DNA of 64,000 nucleotides, from contig NC_088307.1 of the NCBI RefSeq assembly GCF_032854445.1, positions 7,826,017-7,890,016 on the forward strand, read 5' to 3'. A program made the position numbers and the translations under genes. The notes under the pieces were generated by a model, which made no database searches, was not told the DNA's origin, and worked only from the letters and a program-made list of their open reading frames with translations. This document shows positions 36,261 through 48,100 of this stretch, in pieces; the stretch's first letter is position 1, and every line of letters starts with the position of its first letter. This DNA comes from Liolophura sinensis. Lineage: Eukaryota; Mollusca; Polyplacophora; Chitonida; Chitonidae.

Positions 36261-36497
36261 CTGTCACCAGGGTGGAACTGATGGCGACAATGTATTTACT
36301 ATGTCCTTTGCGATAATCTGGTAATGGGGTGTTAGCCCACTGATAGGTCTGCCGATGAGCCAGACCAGGCACCTGGCTTGGCTTGAACCAGTGGGCCTAT
36401 TGTTGTAAGGCCTATTCCGGAAATAGAATATAATCAGAAAGCAATCCATTGCAAATACATATCAGGGCTTTTGCCACTGTCTCTCTCAACAGAAATC

Positions 36498-36562
36498 AAC
36501 GGCCACCATTATGGTGGGAGGAAACACGGCATAGCTCCGGGGAAACCCACGACCATCCGCAG
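36498..36562 (-). repeat. SINE fragment (antisense)
   Basis: GGCCACCATTATGGTGGGAGG and GAAACCCACGACCATCCGCAG are the complement of the central SINE segment (CTGCGGATGGTCGTGGGTTT at 38900). Confidence 0.7.
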
Positions 36563-36847
36563 TTTCGGCGAAACATAAACCTGTCGATATTATTTTTGAT
36601 AAGCTGCTTACTTCGCCGGAAATATACAAGTTCAACATTTCACCAATAATCCATTAATCTCTTCTCTAGATATTTCGATAAAGTAAAACCAAATGACCAT
36701 AATCACACATTCTCAAAGAAGCCAACAGCCTTAAGGCAAAGTTTACAGAGAGGTAAGAAAGCTTCATCACGAACAGGAACAATGATACGACTTTCATGAG
36801 ACAAGGCTGTAAGAAACATCAGAGTGTGAGGAAAACTGCAGACTTAC

Positions 36848-37018
36848 CAACACAACGTGTCGTTTCCCCGTCCCACTCTTGGTTCATCTGACAGGTTCTC
36901 TCGGTGGAGCCGAGTAAAGTGTAGCCCGCGTAACATTTAAAAGAGACCTTATCTCCGACCTGACGACCAAACCCCACGCGACGCCCGTTCTTAGGGTAGT
37001 TTAGATACGGGCATTCTC
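36848..37018 (-). CDS. Sushi/CCP exon, 57 residues
   Basis: Acceptor TTTTACCAG and donor G|GTAAGT; phase 1-1. The product GECPYLNYPKNGRRVGFGRQ, VGDKVSFKCYAGYTLLGS and TERTCQMNQEWDGETTRCVG has the four Cys, Gly-Tyr and Trp of a canonical Sushi domain. Its right-hand intron flank resembles that of the exon at 41192 (CTGACTCCTTGAGTTTGATGG / CTGATTCCTTTGGTTGATGG), a sign of exon duplication. Confidence 0.94.
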
Positions 37019-37494
37019 CTGGTAAAACAAAACGTAACACAAGATTGATTGACTACCTGACAGATAGATTATTTGATAAGTCCATATAGGTGATAAACTG
37101 ATCTGTGGATTGCCAAAGTAGGCTGGTTAACTGACTCCTTGAGTTTGATGGGTTTACTTGAATTAGTTCCTTTGTCGGCCACTGTTGCCGGGAATTACTG
37201 GCCCAGGTGACGCCGCAAAACTTTGCTGCAAGCTTCCGCTCTCCGGTTCACACATAGAGTGCTGTTAGCTACGCTTAGGAGTTTTGGGCTCTTATTTGAC
37301 CCTGAGGGAAGAGCATAAATCTATAATTTGCTCATAACGCCATGTTTTTTTCTCTTGGGTTTTGAACGTCCCATTCAGTCCATTTGTTCGAAAATGTATT
37401 AGCTAATAATGGCATTATGTCACATTTCATATTTAAATTTTAGCCACACTCTGCAGCCAATGCAGATCTTCAAAGACAAAGTGTAACAGCTCTG

Positions 37495-37598
37495 CCCGGT
37501 TTCCTCCCATCACAATGCTAGACGCCGTGAATATATAGGTGAAATATTCTTGAGAACGGCGTAAAACACCAATTAAACAAAGAAATAAATAACTGTTG
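37495..37598 (+). repeat. 5'-truncated SINE
   Basis: CGGTTTCCTCCCATCACAATG, GGTGAAATATTCTTGAGAACG, GCGTAAAACACCAATTAAAC and an A-rich tail. Confidence 0.8.
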
Positions 37599-37789
37599 GG
37601 AACAGGACACGGAAAACAAGACGAAAGGAAAGATAAAACACTTTTTATGTTTATACGTATATCCGTACAGATACAGCTTGGGATAGAACACAGGAGTATG
37701 GAAAAACTGACGGAGAATATGGCCAATAAATGTTGTAAAATAGGACAAAAAGTAGTCTTCGACAGTGCACCTTAACAATGTGTAAGCTA

Positions 37790-40640
37790 GCCATCACATT
37801 TTTAAAAAGTTTCATTTTAATACCATCAGGCCATTTTGAAAATGTTGCTCGGAACTAAATACGTAAAGACAGAGTTTGTGAAATTTGAAAAATGGTAGAC
37901 TAAGACACTACGCCATGACAATGTGTGAGCTGTATTTTAAATTTGAACAAAGTTTCATAAGAATACAAGAAGGCGTTTGGGAGATGATACTCGCAAGACA
38001 ACCCGGACAGCTTTCTGCTTTTGCAAGTTCACATGCAAAACAGTTATTGGGATACAGCTCGGAACAGAACACAGGGAGTACAGAAGGACGGCTACAGGAA
38101 CGGATGAGCGGGTAAAAGGGCGGACCGCTAAACGGACGGGCGGCTAAACGGACGGGCGGCTAAACGGATGGACGGGTAGACGGACGGACGGGCGGGCGGC
38201 TAGACGGACTGACGGACAGATAGACAGGCGGATGACTTTTAAGTATCTCCTACATTTAACTTCTGAGGAAATTTTAGTATTTCAGTGGTGACCCCAAAAG
38301 GATACATATGTAAAATAAATGAGAGTGGGGTAAATAAACATTAACAACCATTTCTTTATCAAATAGTTTAAGATGGCTTGGTGAAATAATACTGTAGGGT
38401 CTACCTTTAAAAATGATCTCAAAACACGCTGTAAGCAATTATGACTCTTCCTAGAAACCTGATTTGATTGATGTTTTACGTCACACTCAAGAATATTTCA
38501 CTTACACAACGGCAGTTTTTACAACATCGGTGTAACGTCCTTATAAAACACATGAAAATGTTTTTGTAAGTTTGACAGATCTATCGCAAGACTCTATCGC
38601 AAAGTGTCGATATAACTCTAAAGTGTCGATATATCAGCTCTCTGCAATATCAAGATTCATGTTTATATGATAAGTGCTAGAAGGACGGACGGATAGACGG
38701 GCCTTCGGATACACAGACTGGCGGATAGACGGACGGGCGGATGGACATGCGGGTGGATATTCGGGCGGATAGACGGACGGGGCGGGCGGATAGGTGGTCG
38801 GGCGGCTTTTAAGTATCTCCTAGATTTGGTGTTTGGGAAAATTTTAGCATTTCAATTGTGACCTCCGGCCGTACGTGGGAAGGTCTGTCAACAACCTGCG
38901 GATGGTCGTGGGTTTCCCCCAGGCTGCGCCCGGTTTCCACCCACCATAATTCTGGCGGCCGTCATATAAGTGAAATATTCTTGAGTACGGCGTAAAACAT
39001 CAATCAAATAAAATGAATAAATAAATCAATTGTGTTCTCATAAACATACATATACCGATATCCGAAAGTACCTCTCATGTTCAGCAGTAAAACAGAAGAA
39101 AGTGGAGAAAACAAACGTTCCGAATCATCTCTTTATCAAATTGTTTAAACTGGCTGGGTGAAATAATACTGTACTATTAAAATGATCTCAAAACAAGCTG
39201 TAAGCCATTATAACTCTGCCTGGGTTCAGTGTCTCTAATATGGATCAGAACGTGGATTTGATTAATTTTTGATTTGATTGGTGTTTTTATGTCGCACTCA
39301 AGAATATTTCATTTATACAAGGGCAGGTTTTACAACGTCGACGTAACATCCCTATAATACAGGTGTAAGTGTTTTTGTGAATATGACAGCCAAGTGTCCA
39401 TATATAAGCTCTGTGTTTTGACAAGATTTTTGAGGATTGGACTTCAACATTATGAATTAGAAAAAGTGTTCTAACTTCATTTTCCACGCAACAATGTGAA
39501 CTTCAGACATTTTAATGCGTAGAGCCTGTGTTGTAATGTGTGGCGTGTAACCATCTAACTAATAATCTCGTACATTTAGCTTCTGGGGAAATTTTACCAT
39601 TTCAATTGTTACCCCACAAAGACACATATAGCGGATTCGAAAGTACTTGTCATATTTAGCAATAAAATAGAAGAAGGTGGAGATTATAAACCATAAGAAC
39701 CATCTCTTTATCAAACAGTTGAAATTGGCTTGGTGAACTAATACTGTAGGGCCTTCTTTTAAAATCATCTCAAAACAAGCCGTAAGCAATTATAACTCTG
39801 CCTAGGTTCAGTGTCTCTAATATGGATCAAAGCGTGGATTTGATTGGTATTTTTCGTCGCACTCAAGAATGTTTCATTTATACGGCGACAGCCTTTACAA
39901 CGTCGACGTAATATCCCTATAGTACAGGTGTAAGTGTGTTTGTGAATATGACGGAATGTAGACTATATGACAGCCCAAAGTGTCGATATATCAGCTCTCT
40001 GCTATGGCAAGATTCATGCCCAAATGCTAAGCGCATTTGGGGATACAGCTTAGAACAGAACACAGGGGCATATCACGACGGCTACAGGGAGGTATGGGTG
40101 GATAGCAGGACGGCCACAGGGAAGGGCGGATAGACGGACGGACGGCAAGAAGGACGGGCTAACTGACGGACGGGTGGAATGATGGACGGGCGAAATGACG
40201 GGCAGGCGGAATGACGGGCAGGCGGAATGACGGACGGGCAGACGGACCGGCGGATGACTTTTAAGTATCTCCTACATTTAGCTTCTGGGAAAATTTTAGC
40301 ATATAAGTAGCGACTCCTGAAAGACACATATATCTCCTCATATGCACTTCTCATATTTAGCCACACAATAGAGGAAAGTGGAGAAAATAAACATTCAGAA
40401 CCATTACTTTATCAAATAGTTTAAACTGGCTTGGTGTAATAATACTGTACTACTATTACTACTAAAGGATCTCAAAGCACGCTGTAATCAATTATGAATC
40501 TAATATGGATCAAACAGGGACTTGATTAATTTTGATTGCATGGGTGTTTTACACAGTGCTCAAGGATATTTCACTTATTCGACGGTGGGCTTTACAACGT
40601 CGAGGTACTGTCCTAATAACACAGGTGTAAGTGTTATCCT
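37790..40640. repeat. Tandem array of ~0.57-0.75 kb units, about four copies
   Basis: Units start near 38236, 38806, 39564 and 40258 with CTTTTAAGTATCTCC or its relic. Each continues with TTCTGGGGAAATTTTA, CTTTATCAAA.AGTTTAAA, GGCTTGGTGAAATAATACTG, TCTCAAAACA.GCTGTAAGC, an antisense SINE-end scrap (CACTCAAGAATATTTCA), then GTGTCGATATATCAGCTCTC. Each closes with a (GGACGGGCGGATA)n-like minisatellite. A partial unit precedes them from about 37790. Unit 2 contains a further SINE (38865-39030). The array lies between the Sushi exons at 36848 and 41192. Confidence 0.85.
38865..39030 (+). repeat. SINE inserted in tandem unit 2
   Basis: GGCCGTACGTGGGAAGGTCTG, CTGCGGATGGTCGTGGGTTT, TTGAGTACGGCGTAAAACAT and an AATAAA-rich tail. 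It splits the words TTTCAATTGTGA and ATTGTG that are joined in the next unit. Confidence 0.85.
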
Positions 40641-41191
40641 ATCTATACGGTTTCACAGTCTGCTTCATATTTATTCATATTTTCTATAATTCATTCTGGC
40701 ACATCGACCATTTTACAGCCAGGCAAAGACAATCTAACATAATAGGAGATAAATTATCATTTTATATCCAGAGAACTATGAAAAATTAATGTTACTTTTA
40801 TGAAAACGTTTACTATTATTTTGAAGTAAGTTCATATGATTTTTTTTCTCACGATCTTTTTCAGTTTGCAAAGTTTGGTCAACCAACTTGTAGTCTCTGA
40901 TCTCGCTAATACGCAAAGATATTTCAAAAACGCTACAAAGAAGGGGACATTGACATGGTTTTACTTCCACGAACCAGTGATAATCGGTAGCTCTATCACT
41001 GTACCAAGAAAAGCTGCAACCAAGCCCGTCAGAGCGGGATTGGTTAACGCAGTCTTTAAAGCCGTGTGCTATAGAAAACATTAAATCATTAAACACTCCA
41101 ACCAGATCAAAGAGTAAAATAACACATATTGAAAGAAATTGTAGAAAGCGATGTGAGTAATTTCAGTGCATGAACTCAGCTGTTAACTTAC

Positions 41192-41365
41192 CAACACAAA
41201 ATGTCGTTTCTCCGTCCCACTGTTGATTTGTCCGGCAGATTCGTTCGTAGGATCCTTTTATAGAGTAATTCTCATTACAATAAAAGAACACCCTGTCCCC
41301 GATCTGCCGACTATTCCCCGAGCGATATCCGTTCTCTGGATGAGGCAGTTCGGGACATTGAAATA
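41192..41365 (-). CDS. Sushi/CCP exon, 58 residues
   Basis: Acceptor TGTGTTTCAG and donor G|GTAAGT; phase 1-1. The product FQCPELPHPENGYRSGNSRQ, IGDRVFFYCNENYSIKGS and YERICRTNQQWDGETTFCV has the four Cys and Trp of Sushi domains. It is close to its neighbours at 36848 and 44015. Confidence 0.94.
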
Positions 41366-41369
41366 CTGA

Positions 41370-42185
41370 AACACAACGTAACAATCCCAATGGTAGCCGA
41401 CATACAGATTTATTTATTAGTTAAGGGTTTTATTACCTAATTTGTTGACTGATATAACAGATAGGTTAACTGATTCCTTTGGTTGATGGATTTCTTCATT
41501 ATTTCATTGGTAAGTCACTGCTGTTTGGCACCACTAAAGAAACCGGTTGTGTTGAAGCCACAATTTCACTGGAGTAATGAACCTCCTTCGCTCCCCTTGT
41601 CAGCACAGAAAAGCAATAATACAGAAATCAAAATAATTAACCAGGGGTAAATTGTGATGAGTACTTTGGGGTAAATCTTTTATGACGAACTCGTAAACAA
41701 TCATCTAACCCAAATTACTTCTCCCAAAATGCAATTAACAATATCTAGTCAAACAAAATTACAAGAAACCATTTGGTTCAATTTAAATTATAATATGCTT
41801 AAATATTAATTGAAGTACAGCTGCAACTGGAAGGCGGTCCAACAGCTAAGTTTCTTATTAAATGCAGTATTGCTTTACACAATTATACAATAAAACCTGT
41901 CAACTCAAAAAATGTTTTATTCAGGTACTGTCTCCTCTGGTAAATAGATATTCTAGCGTTATCTACACTGTACGCTAAATGTCCTGTGACAAGGTAGGCT
42001 TACTTTCAGTCCTCCCAAATAACAGTTCAAACTACCACTGACTATTACTCAAACAGACAACGTCTGGCTATCTCGCAGAGCAAATTATGCTGTAATTCCA
42101 CTGGAACCATACAACAGGTACACTCCCACAATGAAATGGATACATGGGATATGAGTGTTGATACACATTTTGATTGCATATAGAA
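41370..42185. other. Intron stretch without recognised gene
   Basis: Apart from similarity of 41440-41600 to the flank of the Sushi exon at 36848, nothing was recognised. Confidence 0.4.
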
Positions 42186-42189
42186 CGTG

Positions 42190-42350
42190 ATACCTCTCCG
42201 ACCGTAAGTGGGAAGGCCTGTCAGTAACCTGCGGATGGTCGTGGTTTTCCCCGGGCTCTGCCCGGTTTCCTCCCACCATAATGCTGGCCACCGTCGTGTA
42301 AGTGATATATTCTTGAGTACGGCGAAAAACACCAATCAAATAAATAAATA
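42190..42350 (+). repeat. 5'-truncated SINE
   Basis: CCGTAAGTGGGAAGGCCTGTC, CTGCGGATGGTCGTGG, CCTCCCACCATAATGCTGGCC, TTGAGTACGGCGAAAAACAC and an (AATA)n tail. Confidence 0.85.
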
Positions 42351-43211
42351 GAACGTGATAAGGCGGCAAGGAACAAAGGAAGACACACAAATTTCCTTTT
42401 TGAACACTTTTGTTTCGAACGTCCAGAGTGATCATTGGTAGACCGGCTGACGAGACAAAGCTCAACAAATATTACTGTATACATACAGTAATTTTGAAAA
42501 ATTTACGAGATAGTCAAATAAATATACAAAAACATAACATTAACAATGGAATCAGTTTGAATGCAATAAAATGTCATAGAAGTAGGCTAATTTTGTACAC
42601 TCCAAACAAAGATTAACATATGTTTTAATTGTTTATGATTAATATGTCGAAATCCTGTCACAGACGACAATAGGTTGTTGGTTTTCTACAATTTTAAGGA
42701 ATCCTTCGTAACTGGTTCCTTGTTCTCAAGTTGTTGATGTTCTCTAAACTACTTTTTCAAGAAAATGATCAAATCCAAGGCTAGAAAAGACAGGCTGGCA
42801 TTGTCAGATGTAAGTTTAAAAGACGAGAAGAGAAATTCTCGTTAAATGTTTATATTCAGACCAATGTATGGGAATAATTTCAGAGTTTAAGATAAAATAA
42901 GTCTGAATACAGTAAAATGTTATACTCGTTTTATTTTTAAAATACTATCCAACTTTCATAATACGAAAACTGGCCAAATTGTAGCTATTGTAAAGGCCAA
43001 CACCAATATGCAACAGAGCAGCCAAATTTGTACACAAAGGAAAAGTTCCTTCCAGCCCAGCCAGGACCAGATACGAAAACACGACATCTTTGAGCATTTG
43101 GTTACAGAACACATCACAGCTAGAGATCATTTTCAGCTCAAAGAGAACCAACACCAGTGTCCCTGGCAGTAAAGGGTATAACTTGCACTGTGTGAACAAA
43201 GCCTCTGAATC

Positions 43212-43312
43212 CCCAAGACAACGTGTCAACGTGTCTCCGTTCCACTCTTTGGTTTCCTTGTCAGGTTAGCGCATGGCGTAACATTCTAACCAAATTCCCC
43301 GAGCTAACGAAC
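43212..43312 (-). pseudogene. Decayed Sushi exon in D1
   Basis: The frame reads CYAMR, a stop, then DKETKEWNGDTLTRCLGD, which aligns with C..GY...C..NQEWDGETTRCVG of the live Sushi exons. The N-terminal half is unrecognisable, and the stop plus loss of one Cys make it non-functional. Confidence 0.65.
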
Positions 43313-43469
43313 TGCTATTCCATAGTTGTTTAATATGTTCTAAAATGCTGATACAAAGCTGCAACAAAAGCATTATAAAATGGCTTAGAACTAGCGACAC
43401 AGACCTTGTGTTACAGAAGGAGTGGGCCGTGGTCTACAGGTTTTCTCTCAATCGTTAGGACACGCTTCC

Positions 43470-43605
43470 GTGGCCGTTTGTGCAGACAACGACGCTCGTG
43501 TGGCCGTTTGTGCAGACAACGACGCTCGTGTGGCTGTTTGTGCAGACACCGACGCTCGTTTGGCCGTTTGTGCAGACAACGACGCTCGCGTGGCCGTTTG
43601 TGCAG
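43470..43605. repeat. 30-bp minisatellite, about 4.5 copies
   Basis: Unit GTGGCCGTTTGTGCAGACAA plus CGACGCTCGT. As 30 is divisible by 3, all six frames stay open, which explains the Arg/Cys-rich ORFs. A more diverged copy is at 62607-62760. Confidence 0.92.
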
Positions 43606-44014
43606 GTTACTTTTCCATTTCACCGATGCCGTGAATTACAAACTCCGTCAATAACTTGCCCAACTTCGGTCTCATTAGTTTCCAACAACCATGAAAGTGA
43701 CCACTATTCTATGAGTCAAAGAAATTCCCGAGGAAGACGTTAAGCCACATTGAAATAAATAAATTTGCTTACACTAAACAAGGAAAACAGGAGGCCCTTA
43801 TCAGTTCGACCAGAACAGATACCGATAACAGCTGTAGAAAAGTGTGCAGCAAACTACAATGTGGTAGTAGTGCTGGTGACTTAAAAGTATGACGTTAAGC
43901 CACCATGAAGTAAATAAACTGGGTTACAGATTCGATAAAAGAATGGAAGCCCCAATGCAAGCTGTAGAAAAGTGTGCAATAGACTGCAATGTGGCAGTAG
44001 AGCTGATGACTTAC

Positions 44015-44188
44015 AAACACAGCTTGTGGTTTCACCGCTCCATTCTTGGTTTGCCTGGCAGACTCGTTCTTTGGAGCCATGTAGGGTGTAGCCCTGGTTG
44101 CATTGAAAGCTGACTGTGCCTCCGACTTGCCTACGATACACGATGCGACGCCCATTCTCAGGCGTAGGCACTTCGGAACATTGCGATA
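44015..44188 (-). CDS. Sushi/CCP exon, 58 residues (D1 copy)
   Basis: Acceptor TCTGTTTCAG and donor T|GTAAGT; phase 1-1. The product SQCSEVPTPENGRRIVYRRQ, VGGTVSFQCNQGYTLHGS and KERVCQANQEWSGETTSCV is a complete Sushi domain, differing from the D2 exon by only a few residues (IVY/IGY, GGT/GDT, WSG/WNG). Confidence 0.94.
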
Positions 44189-44235
44189 CTGAAACAGAAC
44201 GAAACAAAATGTATCGACAAAACCACTGATTAATC

Positions 44236-44236
<1 letters not shown>

Positions 44237-44292
<56 letters not shown>

Positions 44293-44305
44293 CTCTCTCT
44301 ATCTC
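44237..44305. repeat. TA/TC microsatellite at the B1 3' junction
   Basis: (TA)n with one interruption, then TCTCTCTCTATCTC directly against the poly(T) of LINE B1. Confidence 0.92.
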
Positions 44306-44874
44306 TTTTTTTTTTGTACGCCACAGCAATCTAGGCTGTGGGAAAACAGGACCAAATCTGTCCGCGGTATATAAAACATACCTACATCCTTACCGACAGG
44401 ACCAGCCCATCATTATATGACTAAAACGTCACAACCGGCAGACAGATAGAGCCAGGACAGACACAAGAAACAAATATCCATTAAAATTAACAGTAAAACC
44501 TCCGCCTCAGAATAGGCGGAACTGCTGAAAACGTGAAGTTATGACACCAGGTCACGAAAAATTGCCAGATTAAAATTGGACAACGGGCCTGCCGTTCCGC
44601 AGAACGCAAAGAATAGAATTGCGACACCAGGTGGTCTTTCTTTCCGAGCCTGCGATGCCGTTCAAAAACAGTCAGCAAGTGGTACTGCAGGTCCCTGTGG
44701 AAAAGGCTGGGCACCACCTTAAGATGGTCGATCACGTGATTGTGTGCTACCACGTAGCACCGATGCCTCCAAATTGACCAGATACAAAGAAACACCTGAT
44801 CTCTGACGACCGGTTTCAATGAAGGCGGCACTTGTCTCAAGTCCCCCCCACAACACATCTTTCAGGCTGAACGA
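44306..44874 (-). mobile_element. LINE B, copy B1, 3' segment (Tx1-like)
   Basis: Sense strand is minus. The A tail is read as T10 at 44306-44315, then GTACGCCACAGCAATCTAGG of the 3' end. It encodes the ORF2 C-terminus (GDLRQVPPSLKPVVRDQVFL, CIWSIWRHRCYVVAHNHVID). The segment stops at CAGGCTGAACGA (44863-44874), where LINE A2 is inserted; B1 resumes at 50795. Confidence 0.93.
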
Positions 44875-45138
44875 ATGAATGAATGAATGATTATGGCTTA
44901 ACGCCACATCGGCAATATTTCAGCCATATCGTGGCGAGAACAAGGTGAAAACAAGAGACGGTTAAGGTTTTCGATATGATAATATGAACATCAAAAGTAA
45001 AATAAAAAGTACAGACATGTTTAAAATCGCATAAAAGAAAAAATAAGAGTTAAAACTCGAAAACCAGGCTTATATATTACATGTATCAATCTATATGTAT
45101 ATAAATGTTTATATATAGATATTTATGACAATTAAAAT

Positions 45139-48100
45139 TTATATTTTATGATATAGGCCAATGGCCTTCAAAAAATTTATGACAACATCGCCAGCGATGC
45201 TGTCAAATAAATCATATATAGAATTGACTGTGTAGAACCTTTGCCGAACATGGGCAAAGTCTACACAGTCAACCAGAATATGTTTGATGCCATATTGAGC
45301 ATCACATCCAACACACTCGGGAGCACTGCTCCCATCCAAGATGAAATTGTGTGTTAGACGAGAATGTCCAATACGGCATCTGGTTAAAACGACTTGGTCT
45401 CTACGAGACATATCAAGTGTATATGAATTAAAGCCAATGACCGGATGAATGACATGCAGTTTATTGTAAACCTGCAGATCCCATTCACCCTGCCAAAGGC
45501 GACGAATATATTTAAGAATATTAGACTTAAAATCATTATATGGTATTTTAACTTTCGACAAAGGTTTAGTAAGGGCAGCTTTGGCCTCCCTGTCCACGAC
45601 TGTGTTTCCATGGATACCAACATGACTTGGTATCCAACAGAATACAATATCTTTACCTCTTTTAATTAGTTTTCGGTGTATGGCTAATATTTCGAAGATC
45701 AACGGATTTTTAAATTTATTATTCTGTATTGCCAAAAGGCTGGAAAGCGAGTCAGTGCATATCACAGCCCTCTGAGCATGCCCAGAAGAGACATATGATA
45801 AGGCCAGGAGTATAGCCCTGGCCTCTGCAGAAAAGATTGAAGACGAGGATGGAAGACGAAGAGAAGCAACTCGCTGCTCTAAGACAGCTGCAGCTGCAAC
45901 CCTGTCCCCATCCTTTGACCCATCAGTATATATAAATTTATAATCCGAATATTTAGCCTTAATTTCAGCAAAACCTTGTTGAATTATAAGAGGATTTGTA
46001 TTTGATTTATTATATTTACGTAGATCAAATATTAGTTTAGGTTGTGGAAAAAGCCATGGTGGGGACTCCGGAAAAGACACCTGAGCTATGTCCCCAAGTT
46101 TAATGTTGGCTTCCACAATATGGTCCCTAACACGAACACCGGACGAAGGGATCTTGTTAGAACACTTATTATATTTGTCTACATATGATGGATTGAAAAC
46201 ACAGTCGTAGGCAGGGTTTGTTGGATAAGCTTTAAGCTTTGCAGCATATTGAAGGCTCAGTTTTACACGCCTGTGATGTAAAGAAGGCTCATTAGCCTCT
46301 ACGTATAAACTTTCTACTGGTGAGGTTCTAAAAGCACCAAGGCTGAGCCTCAAACCTTGATGATGGACCGGATCCAACATTTTAGTATACGACTTCCTAG
46401 CGGAACCATAAATGATGGATCCATAGTCCAATTTAGACCTCACCAGAGAACGATATAAATTAAGTAAAACTGATCGGTCAGCACCCCAATCGGTGCTAGA
46501 CACGACCTTAATTATATCGAGAGCCTTTGTACATTTAGCTTTAAGCATTTTAATATGAGGTATAAATGATAATTTTCTATCGAATATAACCCCTAAAAAT
46601 TTATTTTCTCCAACAATTTTTACTGGTTTACCACAAAAATTAAGTTCAGGGTCAAGATGGAATTTCCGTTTATTACAAAAATGCATACCGACGGTTTTAG
46701 ATGTTGAAAATCTAAAACCATTGGCAACTGCCCATTTCTCGATCTTATTGAGACAAAGCTGCAGTTGCCGCTCGATGTTATTCATATTTTTAGCACGGTA
46801 GCATATCAGGAAATCATCTACGTATAAAGAACCCTCAGTGCCAGATGTCAACGTTTTAGCTAAGCTATTAATTTTTATGCTGAACAGTGTTGGCGAAAGA
46901 ATACTGCCCTGGGGAACACCCATCTCCTGCTCATGCGAATCAGAAAGAGTGGGCCCCACCCGTACCTTAAACTGACGATCAGATAGAAATTCGGATATAA
47001 ATGATGGTAAGCGGCCTTTAAGACCCATATCAGAAAGGTCCTTTAAAATACCATATTTCCATGTGGTGTCGTAGGCCTTCTCAAGGTCAAAAAATATCGA
47101 CACCACATGTTCATTATTAATAAAACCGTCACGAATAAAAGTTTCGAAACGGACAAGGTGATCTAAAGTAGATCGACCTTGACGAAAACCACATTGTATA
47201 TTAGATAGTAACTTGTTGGTTTCAAGAAACCAAACAAGCCTATCATTTACCATCCGTTCCATAGTCTTACAGACGCAGCTGGTAAGAGCTATGGGACGGT
47301 AATTATTTGGATCAGTATGATCCTTACCCAGTTTAGGGACTGGGATAATACACGCCTCCCTCCAAGTCGGCGGAAAATTACCAGTTTGCCAAATGTCATT
47401 AAGTAAATCTAAGAGAGTCTCAAGTGGCTCAGATGGTAAATGATTCAGAAGCTTATAATATATATTATCAGGGCCACACGCAGTATCGTGTGCCTTTATA
47501 AGAGAAGTTTTAAGTTCCTCAATTGAAAAACGACGATTATAATCTTCTAAATTCTTAGAAGAAAAAGGCAATTTAAATTTCTCCTTATGTTTTTTAATAC
47601 GTCGAAACTCAGAAGTGTAATTCTCAGAAGAAGATTTCTGAGATATTGTTTCAGCTATTTTATTCGCTATTTCAGATGGCGATGTTAATAGGGTATCGCC
47701 ATCTTTTAAATGCTGAATTTTGGCTTTGTTGTTTTTGCCCTTAAGCTTCTGAACCATGTTCCAGACCTTACGCATGGGTGTTTTTGACGTAATGCCCGAA
47801 ACAAAGTTCCGCCAACAAGAACGTCTCTTAGACTTAATTAATCGGCGAGCCTTAGCTCCGAATATACGGACCTGGTTTAAATTATTATTATCAGGACAAT
47901 GATTAAATCTGCGCTCGGCCTTTTTGCGATCCTTTATGGCTTTGCGACAGTCATCGTCGTACCAGGGTTTACTTTTGGATATGGGATTTGTCGAGGTCTT
48001 AGGTATGGTTCTATCAGCTGCTGTTAATATAAGTTCATTAAATTTTAAAAGAGGATCTTCTGCAGCATTGAGATTCTCTGGAGTGATGTCAGCCTCACAG

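Larger units (their letters stand above)
43037..44225. repeat. Segmental duplicate D1 (partner 62364-63690)
   Basis: From AAGGAAAAGTTCCTTCC through a decayed Sushi exon, a 30-bp minisatellite and an intact Sushi exon, the order is the same as at 62364-63690. Identity is roughly 80% at the far end and about 95% around the intact exon (by eye). A B-family LINE 3' end follows a TA/TC tract in both copies. Confidence 0.88.

Noticed and set aside
40836-41084. 82-codon plus-strand ORF (and a 106-codon minus-strand ORF over the same bases)
   Set aside because: No family recognised and no clear splice borders. It could be an unannotated exon but cannot be supported.
43411-43623. Arg/Cys-rich ERRCLHKRPH repeat ORF and its plus-strand counterparts
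   Set aside because: Produced by the 30-bp minisatellite, which keeps every frame open.
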